NCBI GenBank assembly: GCA_958435945.1
Contig: CAUBIC010000017.1
Span: 1-57,331 of the forward strand
DNA from: an uncultured Collinsella sp.
GTDB lineage: Bacteria; Actinomycetota; Coriobacteriia; Coriobacteriales; Coriobacteriaceae
Direction: 5' to 3'
DNA length: 57,331 bases
The notes beneath the pieces are model-generated. The model made no database searches and was not told the origin of the DNA. It worked only from the letters and a program-made list of their open reading frames with translations. The position numbers were made by a program, and so were the translations under genes. Positions 35,334-44,003 of the stretch are shown piece after piece. Within the stretch, counting starts at the first letter, position 1, and every line of letters begins with the position of its first letter.

Positions 35334-35406
35334 GACCCAAACATGTACACCAGCATCCAAAGTCGACATTTTTCGACATCTTTGGATGCTGGTGTACAGC
35401 TTTTTG
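35334..35406 (+). terminator. 73-bp terminator cassette, copy 2
   Basis: Identical to 34255-34327 except one base that makes the 19-bp stem perfect; followed by GCTTTTTG. It lies 17 bp after the ribbon-helix-helix gene. Confidence 0.92.
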
Positions 35407-35411
35407 CTACA

Positions 35412-35467
35412 TAGTCGTTGGGGACGTCCTTAAATGACCAGTCGTTAAAGAACGCCCCCGATGACTA
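35412..35467. repeat. Composite REPIN-like palindrome
   Basis: TAGTCGTTGGGGACGT and ACGCCCCCGATGACTA pair imperfectly (several mismatches), with an internal ATGACCAGTCGTT copy. It is a degenerate relative of 13547-13604, ending 2 bp before the dus stop. Confidence 0.6.
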
Positions 35468-35468
35468 G

Positions 35469-36422
35469 TTAGCCGTGGAAGCGAGCTGTGGGTGCAAGCG
35501 GCTGTTCACGAAAGACGCGCTCGACGGCAGCGCGGTATTCGTCGACCTTTTTGGTCTTGCGTACGATCTTGTGGACGGTAGCGGGATCAGCGAAAGCGCA
35601 CTTGGCGTAGAACCACCACTCCTTCATGCGGAAGACCGCATTGCCGCCAATCTCTTCTGCATATGCCGCAAACAGCGTGTCGTGGAAGCGCTGCAGCTCA
35701 GCAGCCGTTGCAGCAGGGCCGCCCTTGACCATGCGAGCCAGAGCGGGGTTCGCGAGCAGGCCACGCCCCAACATCACATGGCGCGTGCCGGGATAGGCCT
35801 CCACCAGCGCGTCCATATCCTCAAGATCAAAAATGTCACCGTTATAGGCCACGGGGAACGGCGCACGCTCCAGCGTCTCGCCATAAAACTCTTTGCGCGG
35901 AGAGCCCGTATAGCGGTCCTTCTGTACGCGCGGATGCACGATCAGCTCTGCCAACGGCATGCGGCAATACAGATCGAGCACGCGCTCGTATTCGTCGTCA
36001 TTCTCCAGCCCCAGCCTGGTCTTTACCGACACCGGCAACGGCGACCGCTCGCACACATCGCTTAAGAACGCCTCGAGCTCGTCGAGATTGCGCAAGAAAC
36101 CCGAGCCCTTGCCCTTGGCGACAACCGTTCCCGAAGGGCAACCCAGGTTGAGATTGACCTCGCGGTAGCCCATGTCGGCGAGCACCTTTGCCGCCCACAC
36201 AAACTCGTCCGCGTTCTTGGACATCAGCTGAGGCACCACGTTGAGCCCCTGGTTATTGGCAGGATCGATCTCCTTAAACGCCTTGCCGCCAAAGCGGTTT
36301 CCCACCCGCGGCGGCGGCAAAAACGGCGTGTAATAGCAATCGAGCGCACCGAAGCACTCCGCATGCACGCGACGGAACACATGCCCGGTAATCCCCTCCA
36401 TAGGGGCCAGCGAAAGGATCAT
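35469..36422 (-). CDS. dus: tRNA-dihydrouridine synthase
   Basis: 317 residues, TIM barrel with FMN. LAPMEGITGHVFR binds FMN phosphate region, NLNLGCPSG carries the catalytic Cys95, VSVKTRLG and the conserved His in ELIVHPRVQKDRYTGS follow, then NGDIFDLED and MLGRGLLANP. It reduces uridines in tRNA D-loops; the exact subfamily is not resolved. The REPIN-like element begins 2 bp past its stop. Confidence 0.93.
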   Translation of the reverse strand: MILSLAPMEGITGHVFRRVHAECFGALDCYYTPFLPPPRVGNRFGGKAFKEIDPANNQGLNVVPQLMSKNADEFVWAAKVLADMGYREVNLNLGCPSGTVVAKGKGSGFLRNLDELEAFLSDVCERSPLPVSVKTRLGLENDDEYERVLDLYCRMPLAELIVHPRVQKDRYTGSPRKEFYGETLERAPFPVAYNGDIFDLEDMDALVEAYPGTRHVMLGRGLLANPALARMVKGGPAATAAELQRFHDTLFAAYAEEIGGNAVFRMKEWWFYAKCAFADPATVHKIVRKTKKVDEYRAAVERVFREQPLAPTARFHG

Positions 36423-36446
36423 CTACTCTTCTCTCATATCAACACA

Positions 36447-36467
36447 ACAAAGGGACTGTCCCTTTGT
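36447..36467 (-). repeat. Short GGGAC-core palindrome after the fused ABC exporter gene
   Basis: ACAAAGGGAC-T-GTCCCTTTGT, perfect 10-bp arms, 5 bp past the minus-strand stop at 36472. Same core as 4080-4112, likely a terminator for this gene. Confidence 0.6.
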
Positions 36468-36471
36468 CACA

Positions 36472-39400
36472 TTATTCGGAGCGCAGGGCTTCGACGGGGT
36501 CCTTCTTGGATGCGCTGCGAGCAGGCAGCAGGCCGGCAACGACCGTCAACAGCACCGAAATTGCAATGAGTACCAGCGCATCCTGCACGGGCAGGCTCAT
36601 CAGGTTGGGAACCTGTTTGACCGCAAGTGCCCAGGCATTGACCGGGAAACTCACGAGCACCACGACGACAATGGCAAAGACGCCGGCAATGAGGCCCTCG
36701 ATAAAGGTCTCGGCGTTGAACACGTTTGCCACGTTACGCTTCGACGCGCCGATCGCGCGCAGAATGCCAATCTCCTTTTTGCGCTCCAGCACGCTGATGT
36801 AGGTGATGATGCCGATCATGATGGAGCTCACCACCAGGCTGATACTCACGAATGCGATGAGCACCAAGCTGATGGTGTTCACGATGTCGGTCACCGAACC
36901 CATGATGATGCCCATGTAGTCTGTGTACGAAATTGCCCGATCATCGTGGCCAGCGGCTTTGACCTGCTTGTTGTACGCATCGATGTGATCGAGCACGCGC
37001 TCCTTGGCCTCAAAGTCACGCGGGAAAATCTTGACTGAGATGGGGTCTGCCTCGTCCGCATAGCCCAACGTGGTCAGATTGTTGTCGTAGGTGAGCTTCG
37101 ACGCCTTCGCATAGCTCATCATGAGCGAGCTCAGGTCCTCGGCGTCCATGTTGAAGTGGATGGCATGAGCAAAGGCGCTCGCATCCACGCGCATGGCGCT
37201 CGCCAGGTTAGCAAAACTCGAAGACATCTGCGTCGCCACCTGGTCCATAAGCCCTGCCGCGCCCGCCTTGAGCTGGGATGATACCGTCGACGCTATCTGC
37301 TCGCTGATTGCCTTCATCACCTGATCCATAGCCTGCTGCAGATACGGAGCCAGCTGCTTTTGCACATAGTCGCTCATCGCCTGCTGCAGACGCTCGGCCA
37401 GGGCATCGCCGCCGAGCGCTTTGAGCTGGGCCAGGATTTGCTGAGCTGTGTCATCATTCTCAAGATACGTCGAGAATGCGGCAGAGAGCTTTGACGCGTC
37501 CTTAAGATCTTCGGGCGACAGCGCCTTAAACTGATCAGACTGCAAAAAGCCCTCAAACAGCTGGTTGGCTAGTGTTCCCACCTGCTGCATTTGCTCGGGC
37601 GTGAGTTCCAGACCGTCAAAGATACCCGAGAAATCTGGGGTTGGCGCTTTTGCCATGATGTCGCTGAAGTCGATGTCCTTGCCAACGCCCGAAAGGTCAA
37701 TGTCCAGCCCGGACAAGTCAAGACCCGACAGGTCCATACCGCCGGCCGCACCCGAAAGTGCAGACGTATCGAACGAGAACGCGCTCTTGAGCGCCGCCTC
37801 GTCCACACTGAACATGCTGCCCAGATCCACGCCTTGCTTGGCCTCGCCTTGCAGTTCGTCGAAGGTTTTGCCCGTAAAGACATCCGTCTCGGGGTGGGCG
37901 AGTTGCTCCTGCACAATCTGCGAATCGGCGGCGCGCTCCATAAGCTGGCGAGTCAGTGCATGCGTATAGGCAATGCCCGGGGTCAATGCGCTCGCGTTGG
38001 CCGTCTCGTTAGGTCGCACCACGCCCACAATGCGCACGTCAATACCGTCGGCAACCTTGGCCGTCATAAAGTCGGCATCGTCGGACATGTCAGTCCACAT
38101 GCCGGTCTCTTCGTTTTTGCGATAGGCATCGGCCGGCGACAACACCTTAAACGTCGTGGACAGCGCATCGTCGTAGGTAAAGTCGGCGCCGGTCTCGAGC
38201 GTCTCGATCTTGCCGTCGGCCGCCATGGCGCTGTTAACCAGGTCGTTGAGCTCATCGATATCCAGCGCACCGATGCTGTAGAGCGTGTAATCGCCCACCG
38301 TGCCGCGGCTCGAAAGCACCATCACGGCTTCGCTGGCAGACGTAGGCCAATGCCCCGCCACGACATCGTACTGGCTGTCGAGCAAGCTCTGGTCGTCAAT
38401 CATCTCGTTAAAGACCGAGGTTCCCATGGACTCCATGCTCACCGTTGCTGCCGAGCTCGCGCCGCCGCTCATGGCCTCGGTCATGGCGTTGGGAACAAGC
38501 CGAACGGGTTTCTCGTCACCCTTACACGCACGATAGACAACCGGCGATACACCGTAGCCGTACTGGATGGCGTTGACTTCTTTATCGATGCCGTCGCCAC
38601 CGGCATCGAGCCATGCCTTAAAGCTCGTCATGTCGTTGGACTTAACACTCGCAAACATATCCTTTACGGCCGTGACCATAGGAATCTTATCGGTTCCCTT
38701 AGCCTTGCCGCCGGCGCTATCGTCGGACGAATCCACGTTTTCAGGCGAGTCATCATCCGCAGCCCCCTGCCCACCCATCATGGACGACAGGTCGTAATCC
38801 TGCTTGGAAATGGTGAGTGGGTAACTCGAGAGCGTATCCTCCTCGACCTTTTTGATGTAGCCGTTTACGCCATTGGACAGCGCCAGAATCGCCGCAATAC
38901 CGATAATGCCAATCGAGCCCGCAAAGGCAGTCATGGCCGTACGGCCCTTCTTGGTCATAAGGTTTCGGGCAGAAAGCCCCAGCGCCGTTACAAAGCTCAT
39001 CGAGGTTTTGCGCGTAGGCTTGGCCTCACGGCGCGTGGCGTCGGCGACATCGAAAGGGTCGGAATCGTCGGTGATCTTACCGTCCGCCAGGTTAACGATG
39101 CGCGTGGCGTACTGGTACGCCAGCTCGGGATTGTGCGTGACCATGATGACCAGGCGGTCGCGCGCCACGTCCTTGAGCAGATCCATGACCTGCACGGATG
39201 TCGTTGAGTCCAGGGCGCCGGTCGGCTCGTCTGCCAGCACAATCTCGGGATCGTTGATCAGGGCGCGGGCAATGGCCACGCGCTGCATCTGCCCGCCCGA
39301 AAGCTGGCTCGGGCGCTTGTTAACGTGCTCGCCCAGGCCGACTTTCTCCAACGCCTCGCGCGCACGTTGACGGCGCTCGACATGCCCCACGCCCGTGAGC

Positions 39401-39726
39401 GTGAGCGCCAGCTCCACGTTTTCCAAAATGGTCTGGTGCGGAATGAGGTTATAGCTTTGGAACACAAAGCCGATGCGGTTGTTGCGGTAGGCATCCCAAT
39501 CGCGATCGTGAAAATCCTTGGTCGAAATACCGTCGATCAGTAGGTCGCCCGAGTCAAAGTGGTCGAGTCCGCCAATAACGTTGAGCATCGTAGTTTTACC
39601 CGAGCCCGAGGGACCCAGAATGGCTACGAACTCGTTATCGCGAAAAGCCAGGCTTACGCTGTCGAGCGCCACCTGGGTAAACGACTGCGTAACGTACCTT
39701 TTGCAAATTCCTTTGAGCTCCAACAT
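36472..39726 (-). CDS. ABC exporter with fused ATPase and FtsX-like permease
   Basis: 1084 residues from ATG 39726 (GAGAGG upstream; a TTG three codons earlier is weaker). Residues 1-225 are a complete ATPase: GPSGSGKTTMLNVIGG, LSGGQMQRVAIARAL, LADEPTGALD. A TM helix at about 275-295 leads to an extracytoplasmic region of about 630 residues, then three helices at the C-terminus (VSISLVVSSIMIGIITYISV and two more), the MacB/FtsX layout in one chain. The extracytoplasmic part includes a run of DLSG repeats (DLSGLDLSGLDIDLSGVGKD) and long amphipathic helices. Likely exports a peptide or lipid or acts mechanically on the envelope. Confidence 0.92.
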   Translation of the reverse strand: MLELKGICKRYVTQSFTQVALDSVSLAFRDNEFVAILGPSGSGKTTMLNVIGGLDHFDSGDLLIDGISTKDFHDRDWDAYRNNRIGFVFQSYNLIPHQTILENVELALTLTGVGHVERRQRAREALEKVGLGEHVNKRPSQLSGGQMQRVAIARALINDPEIVLADEPTGALDSTTSVQVMDLLKDVARDRLVIMVTHNPELAYQYATRIVNLADGKITDDSDPFDVADATRREAKPTRKTSMSFVTALGLSARNLMTKKGRTAMTAFAGSIGIIGIAAILALSNGVNGYIKKVEEDTLSSYPLTISKQDYDLSSMMGGQGAADDDSPENVDSSDDSAGGKAKGTDKIPMVTAVKDMFASVKSNDMTSFKAWLDAGGDGIDKEVNAIQYGYGVSPVVYRACKGDEKPVRLVPNAMTEAMSGGASSAATVSMESMGTSVFNEMIDDQSLLDSQYDVVAGHWPTSASEAVMVLSSRGTVGDYTLYSIGALDIDELNDLVNSAMAADGKIETLETGADFTYDDALSTTFKVLSPADAYRKNEETGMWTDMSDDADFMTAKVADGIDVRIVGVVRPNETANASALTPGIAYTHALTRQLMERAADSQIVQEQLAHPETDVFTGKTFDELQGEAKQGVDLGSMFSVDEAALKSAFSFDTSALSGAAGGMDLSGLDLSGLDIDLSGVGKDIDFSDIMAKAPTPDFSGIFDGLELTPEQMQQVGTLANQLFEGFLQSDQFKALSPEDLKDASKLSAAFSTYLENDDTAQQILAQLKALGGDALAERLQQAMSDYVQKQLAPYLQQAMDQVMKAISEQIASTVSSQLKAGAAGLMDQVATQMSSSFANLASAMRVDASAFAHAIHFNMDAEDLSSLMMSYAKASKLTYDNNLTTLGYADEADPISVKIFPRDFEAKERVLDHIDAYNKQVKAAGHDDRAISYTDYMGIIMGSVTDIVNTISLVLIAFVSISLVVSSIMIGIITYISVLERKKEIGILRAIGASKRNVANVFNAETFIEGLIAGVFAIVVVVLVSFPVNAWALAVKQVPNLMSLPVQDALVLIAISVLLTVVAGLLPARSASKKDPVEALRSE

Positions 39727-39871
39727 GGACGGCAACCTCTCCCACGCGGGCGCACTCGCCCGCTCTCCCCCGCCGTTCGTATTCGACGCGTTTGTCCTAC
39801 TCTATCCCCATTTTCTGCCGGCGCCAGTGAGGAATGCAACGAAGCGCGCCAAAAAACGAACGGGACGGAGC

Positions 39872-39900
39872 CCAAAAGAAGAGGTCCCGAGCGGGACCTC
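39872..39900 (-). terminator. Terminator of the TlpA redox operon
   Basis: On the minus strand GAGGTCCC-GCTC-GGGACCTC is followed by TTCTTTTGGG, 81 bp past the TlpA stop. Confidence 0.75.
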
Positions 39901-39980
39901 TATATGGTGGAGCTTATCTTGAAAGGTAGCGGACTACTTCGCACGGCGGCGCACGATCCTCGCCATGCCTTACGTGTTTT

Positions 39981-40952
39981 CTACTGCTCGCTATTCGCAA
40001 TCGCCTGGTCGATAAGTTTGTTGAGTGCTGCGCGCTGCTCGGCGGAGCTGATGGCTCCCACGATGGGATCCCCTACGATGTTGCCATTCTGATCGATGAC
40101 ATACGTTGTCGGGAACGAGAACAAATTTGACGTAAACTTACCGGCCTCGCTATCCGACTTGAACCAGATGTTCTTATATGTCACGCCCTTCTTGCTCAGC
40201 ACATCCTTGGCATCTGCAATCTCGCCCTTGTTGCCATCGAGCGTAAAGGAATTGACGCCCACGACCTGCCCGCCCTTCTTGGCAAGCTCCTTATTCAGGT
40301 CTTCAAGGTCGCCCAACTCACCCACGCACGGCTTGCAAGTGGTGAACCAGAAGTTCATGACGGTGACCTTGTTCTTAGAGAACAGCTCGTCGCTGTTCAC
40401 GTCGTTGCCATCCAGGTCTTTGCCCGTAAAGCTAGGGAACTTCGTCGCCTCGTTCGAAGCATTGGCACCAGCCGTCATGCCAGCGGCCGAAGCGTCGACG
40501 CTCTCGCCTTCGCTCGGCGTGCTTCCACAGCCGGGGAACTCCTTCTCCAAGCTCTCGAGCTTGTCCTCGATCTCCTTGATCTGCTGTGCACCGGCCTTGA
40601 GCGTCTTAAGCTCATCCGCCGTGAACTCATCCTTGGCGCCGTCGATGGTCTTGAGCAGGAAATCGCCGTAATTGCTGCCATCCTCAATCATTGCCGAGTC
40701 TTTATTTGCCGCATTGAATACCTTTTCCCACAGCGCGTTATCACTCGAAAAGATATCGTTCTCCTTCTGCATGAGTTTTGCATACAACTCGGCGGCCTCG
40801 TCGGCATTGGTCGGCTTCTGCGCAGTGAGTTCTGCGATCTTAGAATCGGAGCCCGCAGATTCGCTCGCATTGCCGCCAGGTGCCGAGCACGCCACAAGAC
40901 ACAAGGCCAGCACCGGCACCATAAACAGGGCCGCAATCTTAGAAAGCTTCAT
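39981..40952 (-). CDS. TlpA-type thioredoxin-fold lipoprotein
   Basis: 323 residues from ATG 40952, 7 nt from GGAGGA; the ATG two codons earlier abuts the box. The lipobox LVAC places lipidated Cys22 outside the membrane. A charged helical region (35-145) and a small-residue linker lead to the thioredoxin domain (about 172-323) with FWFTTCKPCVGEL, redox Cys206 and Cys209, and FPTTYVID as the cis-Pro loop. It should reduce or isomerise disulfides of extracytoplasmic proteins. Followed upstream by the 4Fe-4S membrane protein and CXXC peptide genes in the same operon, its likely electron donors. Confidence 0.92.
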   Translation of the reverse strand: MKLSKIAALFMVPVLALCLVACSAPGGNASESAGSDSKIAELTAQKPTNADEAAELYAKLMQKENDIFSSDNALWEKVFNAANKDSAMIEDGSNYGDFLLKTIDGAKDEFTADELKTLKAGAQQIKEIEDKLESLEKEFPGCGSTPSEGESVDASAAGMTAGANASNEATKFPSFTGKDLDGNDVNSDELFSKNKVTVMNFWFTTCKPCVGELGDLEDLNKELAKKGGQVVGVNSFTLDGNKGEIADAKDVLSKKGVTYKNIWFKSDSEAGKFTSNLFSFPTTYVIDQNGNIVGDPIVGAISSAEQRAALNKLIDQAIANSEQ

Positions 40953-40981
40953 AGTCATTCCTCCGTTTTGTCGAAGCTTGT

Positions 40982-41884
40982 TTACTTTTTATCGGCGGTC
41001 AAGGGAAGCTTTTCCGCCGACACATCCAGGCCATAGCGATAGCTGATGGCATCGACAGGACAGGCCCCGATGCACTTTCCGCACCGGATACATTCGGCAT
41101 GATTGGGCGCGCGGACCACATCAACGTCCATCTGACAAACCTTTGAGCACTTGCCGCACGAGACACATTTGCATGCATCGACCCGGATCCCCAGTAGGGA
41201 CACCCTATTCATGAGCGCATAGAATGCGCCGAGTGGACAAATCCATTTGCAGAAGGGGCGGTAGAACAAAACGCTCAGCACTACCACGGCAATGAGAACG
41301 GCAAGTTTCCAAGTAAAGAGATGTCCCAACGCAGATCGAATGCCGGCATTGGCGATGGCCAGCGGAATGGCGCCCTCGAGCACACCCTGTGGACAGATGT
41401 ACTTACAAAAGAACGGGTCGCCCATGCCCACGTCGTTAACCACCAGCACAGGCAGCAATACCACGGCAAACAGCAGCACGACGTACTTGATGTACGTGAG
41501 CGGCTTGAGCTTTTTCGTGGAGAACTTTTTGCCGGGAATCTTATGAAGCAGCTCCTGCAGCCAGCCAAACGGGCACAAAAACCCGCATACAAAACGTCCC
41601 AGCAGCACGCCGAGCAAAATGAGCGTACCGGTAACATAGTAAGAAAAGTTGAACTTGGATGAACCTACCACCGACTGGAACGACCCGATGGGGCACGCAC
41701 CCGATGCCGCGGGGCACGAATAGCAATTAAGTCCAGGTACGCAGACTGTTTTTCCCGCGCCCTGATAGATGCTTCCTTTGGCAAAGTTTGGCAGGTGAAT
41801 GTTGGTAATAAGTGTTGCCGCCGCCTGAATGAATCCGCGAAATTGGGCCAAAACATGCGACGCAGTGTTTTCTCTTTTATCCAA
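40982..41884 (-). CDS. Membrane 4Fe-4S protein (NapH/RnfB-like electron carrier)
   Basis: 300 residues starting at TTG 41884, which overlaps the stop of the small CXXC gene (TTGGATAA) and follows GGAG by 10 nt; longer frames run into that gene. Four membrane helices alternate with Cys-rich segments (GLNCYSCPAASGACPIG, FVCGFLCPFGW, FCKYICPQG, FCKWICPLG), then two 4Fe-4S ferredoxin motifs CVSCGKCSKVCQMDV and CIRCGKCIGACPVDA. It resembles NapH/YccM-type quinol- or ferredoxin-linked proteins and could feed electrons across the membrane to the TlpA lipoprotein. Confidence 0.9.
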   Translation of the reverse strand: MDKRENTASHVLAQFRGFIQAAATLITNIHLPNFAKGSIYQGAGKTVCVPGLNCYSCPAASGACPIGSFQSVVGSSKFNFSYYVTGTLILLGVLLGRFVCGFLCPFGWLQELLHKIPGKKFSTKKLKPLTYIKYVVLLFAVVLLPVLVVNDVGMGDPFFCKYICPQGVLEGAIPLAIANAGIRSALGHLFTWKLAVLIAVVVLSVLFYRPFCKWICPLGAFYALMNRVSLLGIRVDACKCVSCGKCSKVCQMDVDVVRAPNHAECIRCGKCIGACPVDAISYRYGLDVSAEKLPLTADKK

Positions 41885-42023
41885 TTCCGATACACTCCAA
41901 GCACAGCCTAATCGCTTTGGCCAGCACGGCATCCGCCTCGCCACGCATAACGCCAAAGCACACCATGGCAATTCCGACGATCAACAAAGCGACCTGTACC
42001 ACGGGTTTTACCGCTTTGAACAA
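41877..42023 (-). CDS. Tiny CXXC membrane protein (CD1871A family)
   Basis: 48 residues from TTG 42023, with AAAGGAG 8 nt upstream. A hydrophobic helix (VVQVALLIVGIAMVCFGVM) leads to MRGEADAVLAKAIRLCLECI with the family's C-terminal CLECIGIG. Proteins of this shape, annotated as CD1871A family CXXC-motif proteins, accompany TlpA and 4Fe-4S genes in Firmicutes. Its stop codon overlaps the start of the 4Fe-4S gene, so translation is coupled. It probably hands electrons or thiols between the two partners; that role is inferred. Confidence 0.85.
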   Translation of the reverse strand: MFKAVKPVVQVALLIVGIAMVCFGVMRGEADAVLAKAIRLCLECIGIG

Positions 42024-42113
42024 CCCAACCACTCCTTTCGTTACGCGACCATTGGACCATATCGACTATAAAATCCGTGTTAAGCGCGATTTGGAATGTG
42101 CAAGGAGACTGTT

Positions 42114-42788
42114 ATGCGTATTTTGATCGTCGAGGACGAGCGAGCACTATGCGCCACGATCGCACGCAGTTTGCGAAACTTGGCGTACAGCGTCGACTGC
42201 TGCCACGATGGACGGGAGGCGCTCGACCTGCTGGGCGTCGAAGTCTTTGACCTCGTGGTACTCGACCTCAATCTTCCCCATGTCGACGGCATGACCGTGC
42301 TCGGGGAACTTAGGAAAACCGATTGCGAGACCAAGGTACTGATTCTGTCCGCGCGTGGCGAAGTGTCCGATAAAGTCGCCGGACTCGATGCCGGCGCCAA
42401 CGATTACCTTACCAAGCCGTTTCATCTGGACGAACTTGCGGCAAGGATCCGCAGCCTTACCCTCAGGCGCTTCGCACAAAGCGACATAGTATTAACCTGC
42501 GGAAAGCTCAGCTTTGACACCAAGGCACGCATCGCTTCCGTGGACAGCGAGGCCCTATCTCTTACGCGCAAGGAAACGGGAATCTTGGAATACCTGATGC
42601 TTAATCAGGGGCGACCGGTAAGCCAAGAGGAGCTTATCGAGCACGTTTGGGATAGCACCGTGAACAGCTTTAGCAACGCAACCCGCGTTCACATCTCGTC
42701 GCTCCGAAAAAAGTTGCGCGCCGCTTTGGGATACGACCCGATTCGCAATCGGATTGGAGAGGGCTACGTTATGGAGGATAGCGAATGA
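42114..42788 (+). CDS. OmpR-type response regulator
   Basis: 224 residues from ATG 42114 (AAGGAG upstream). Receiver domain with acidic pocket VEDE, phospho-acceptor Asp51 in VVLDLNLPHVDG, Thr and Lys in SARGE and YLTKPF; C-terminal winged helix with LTRKETGILEYLMLNQGR and the VHISSLRKKL recognition helix. The sensor kinase gene overlaps it by ATGA. It diverges from the redox operon across about 90 bp, so that operon is the likely target. Confidence 0.95.
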   Translation: MRILIVEDERALCATIARSLRNLAYSVDCCHDGREALDLLGVEVFDLVVLDLNLPHVDGMTVLGELRKTDCETKVLILSARGEVSDKVAGLDAGANDYLTKPFHLDELAARIRSLTLRRFAQSDIVLTCGKLSFDTKARIASVDSEALSLTRKETGILEYLMLNQGRPVSQEELIEHVWDSTVNSFSNATRVHISSLRKKLRAALGYDPIRNRIGEGYVMEDSE

Positions 42789-43936
42789 AAAGGCTTTCGC
42801 TGCAATGGCGCATAACGATCATGACGGCACTGCTGACGTGTGCGGCGTGCGTGCTGACGAACTGCCTGGTCGGCTATACGGGCATGCGCTATATGGAAGC
42901 CATCGGCAGTGACATCTCGGCCTTTAACGCAACTGGCGAAGATTCGCCCCAGGCGTTCGACCCAACGAAAGCGACCCTCGATGACGAGGTCACGATCGTC
43001 GTAAACGACGCACAGGAGTCTTTTGGCACGACAGCCTGGCGCATCACGGCTGGAGTCACACTCCTTGGCGGCGTGCTGGCATACTTTGTGAGCGGCCGTG
43101 CACTCAAACCGCTGCGGGCTTTTGCAGCCCAGGTTGAGCGCGTGCAGCCTGACAACCTAAGCGAAATTAAGCTCAGCAAAGATGTACCCACCGAACTACA
43201 GCGATGCAGCGCCTCCTTCAACGACATGATTGTCCGACTCGACGAAGGTTTCTCCGCGCAGCGTCAATTTACCGGCAACGCCGCGCACGAGCTGCGAACC
43301 CCGCTCGCCCTTATGCAGGCACAGATCGAACTGTTTGTCTCCGAGCGCTCCAACTTACAACCCGAAACAGCCGAGTTGCTCGGCCTGCTACAAGAACAAA
43401 CCGAGCGCATGTCTCGAATGACCAAGGTATTGCTCGAGATGAGTGAGCTCCGCAGCGTTCCTTGCGAGGACGATGTGGAACTTGGCCCCTTGTCCGAAGA
43501 GGTCCTCACCGATCTTGCACCACTTGCCGAAAATAGGGGCATAGCCCTCAACTGTGCTGGAGACGCTTTGACAATCGGAAGTGATACGCTCCTCTATCGG
43601 CTGGTGTTTAACCTGGCCGAAAACGCTATCCGCTATAGCCGCACCGACTCGAGCGTTACCGTCTCCATCTGCGACAACGACAGCCACGTGTTCCTGCGAG
43701 TCGAGGACCAGGGCCCAGGAATACCCAAGCAGTACCGAGAGAGCATCTTCCAGCCGTTCTTTCGTCTAGACAAATCCCGCAGCAGGGCATACGGCGGCGC
43801 AGGACTCGGGCTAGCGCTCGTTTGGGAGATTGCAGCGCTTCACAGTGGCACGGTAGAGGTCGAAGCAAGTTCCGAGAACGGGACCACCATGCTCGTAAGC
43901 CTTCCAAAACGATCCGCAGCGTCAACCGAACAGTAA
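42785..43936 (+). CDS. Two-component sensor histidine kinase
   Basis: 383 residues. Helix 1 at about 8-30, an extracytoplasmic loop of about 50 residues, helix 2 at about 84-103, a HAMP-like segment (SGRALKPLRAFAAQVERV), the phospho-acceptor His168 in AAHELRTPLALM and ATP-binding boxes NLAENAIRYS, DQGPGIP and GGAGLGLAL. The short loop contains no known ligand fold; it could sense envelope thiol or redox state given the neighbours. Translationally coupled to the regulator. Confidence 0.95.
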   Translation: MKRLSLQWRITIMTALLTCAACVLTNCLVGYTGMRYMEAIGSDISAFNATGEDSPQAFDPTKATLDDEVTIVVNDAQESFGTTAWRITAGVTLLGGVLAYFVSGRALKPLRAFAAQVERVQPDNLSEIKLSKDVPTELQRCSASFNDMIVRLDEGFSAQRQFTGNAAHELRTPLALMQAQIELFVSERSNLQPETAELLGLLQEQTERMSRMTKVLLEMSELRSVPCEDDVELGPLSEEVLTDLAPLAENRGIALNCAGDALTIGSDTLLYRLVFNLAENAIRYSRTDSSVTVSICDNDSHVFLRVEDQGPGIPKQYRESIFQPFFRLDKSRSRAYGGAGLGLALVWEIAALHSGTVEVEASSENGTTMLVSLPKRSAASTEQ

Positions 43937-44003
43937 AACGAAAGGGGTCCCGAGTAACAGGAGTACAATTGCTGCATTGTTGCCACCTGATGGGAGATGG
44001 AAG

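Noticed and set aside
37591..39207. 538-codon plus-strand open frame inside the fused ABC exporter gene
   Set aside because: Opposite strand of a clear ABC gene; His/Arg-rich and without motifs.
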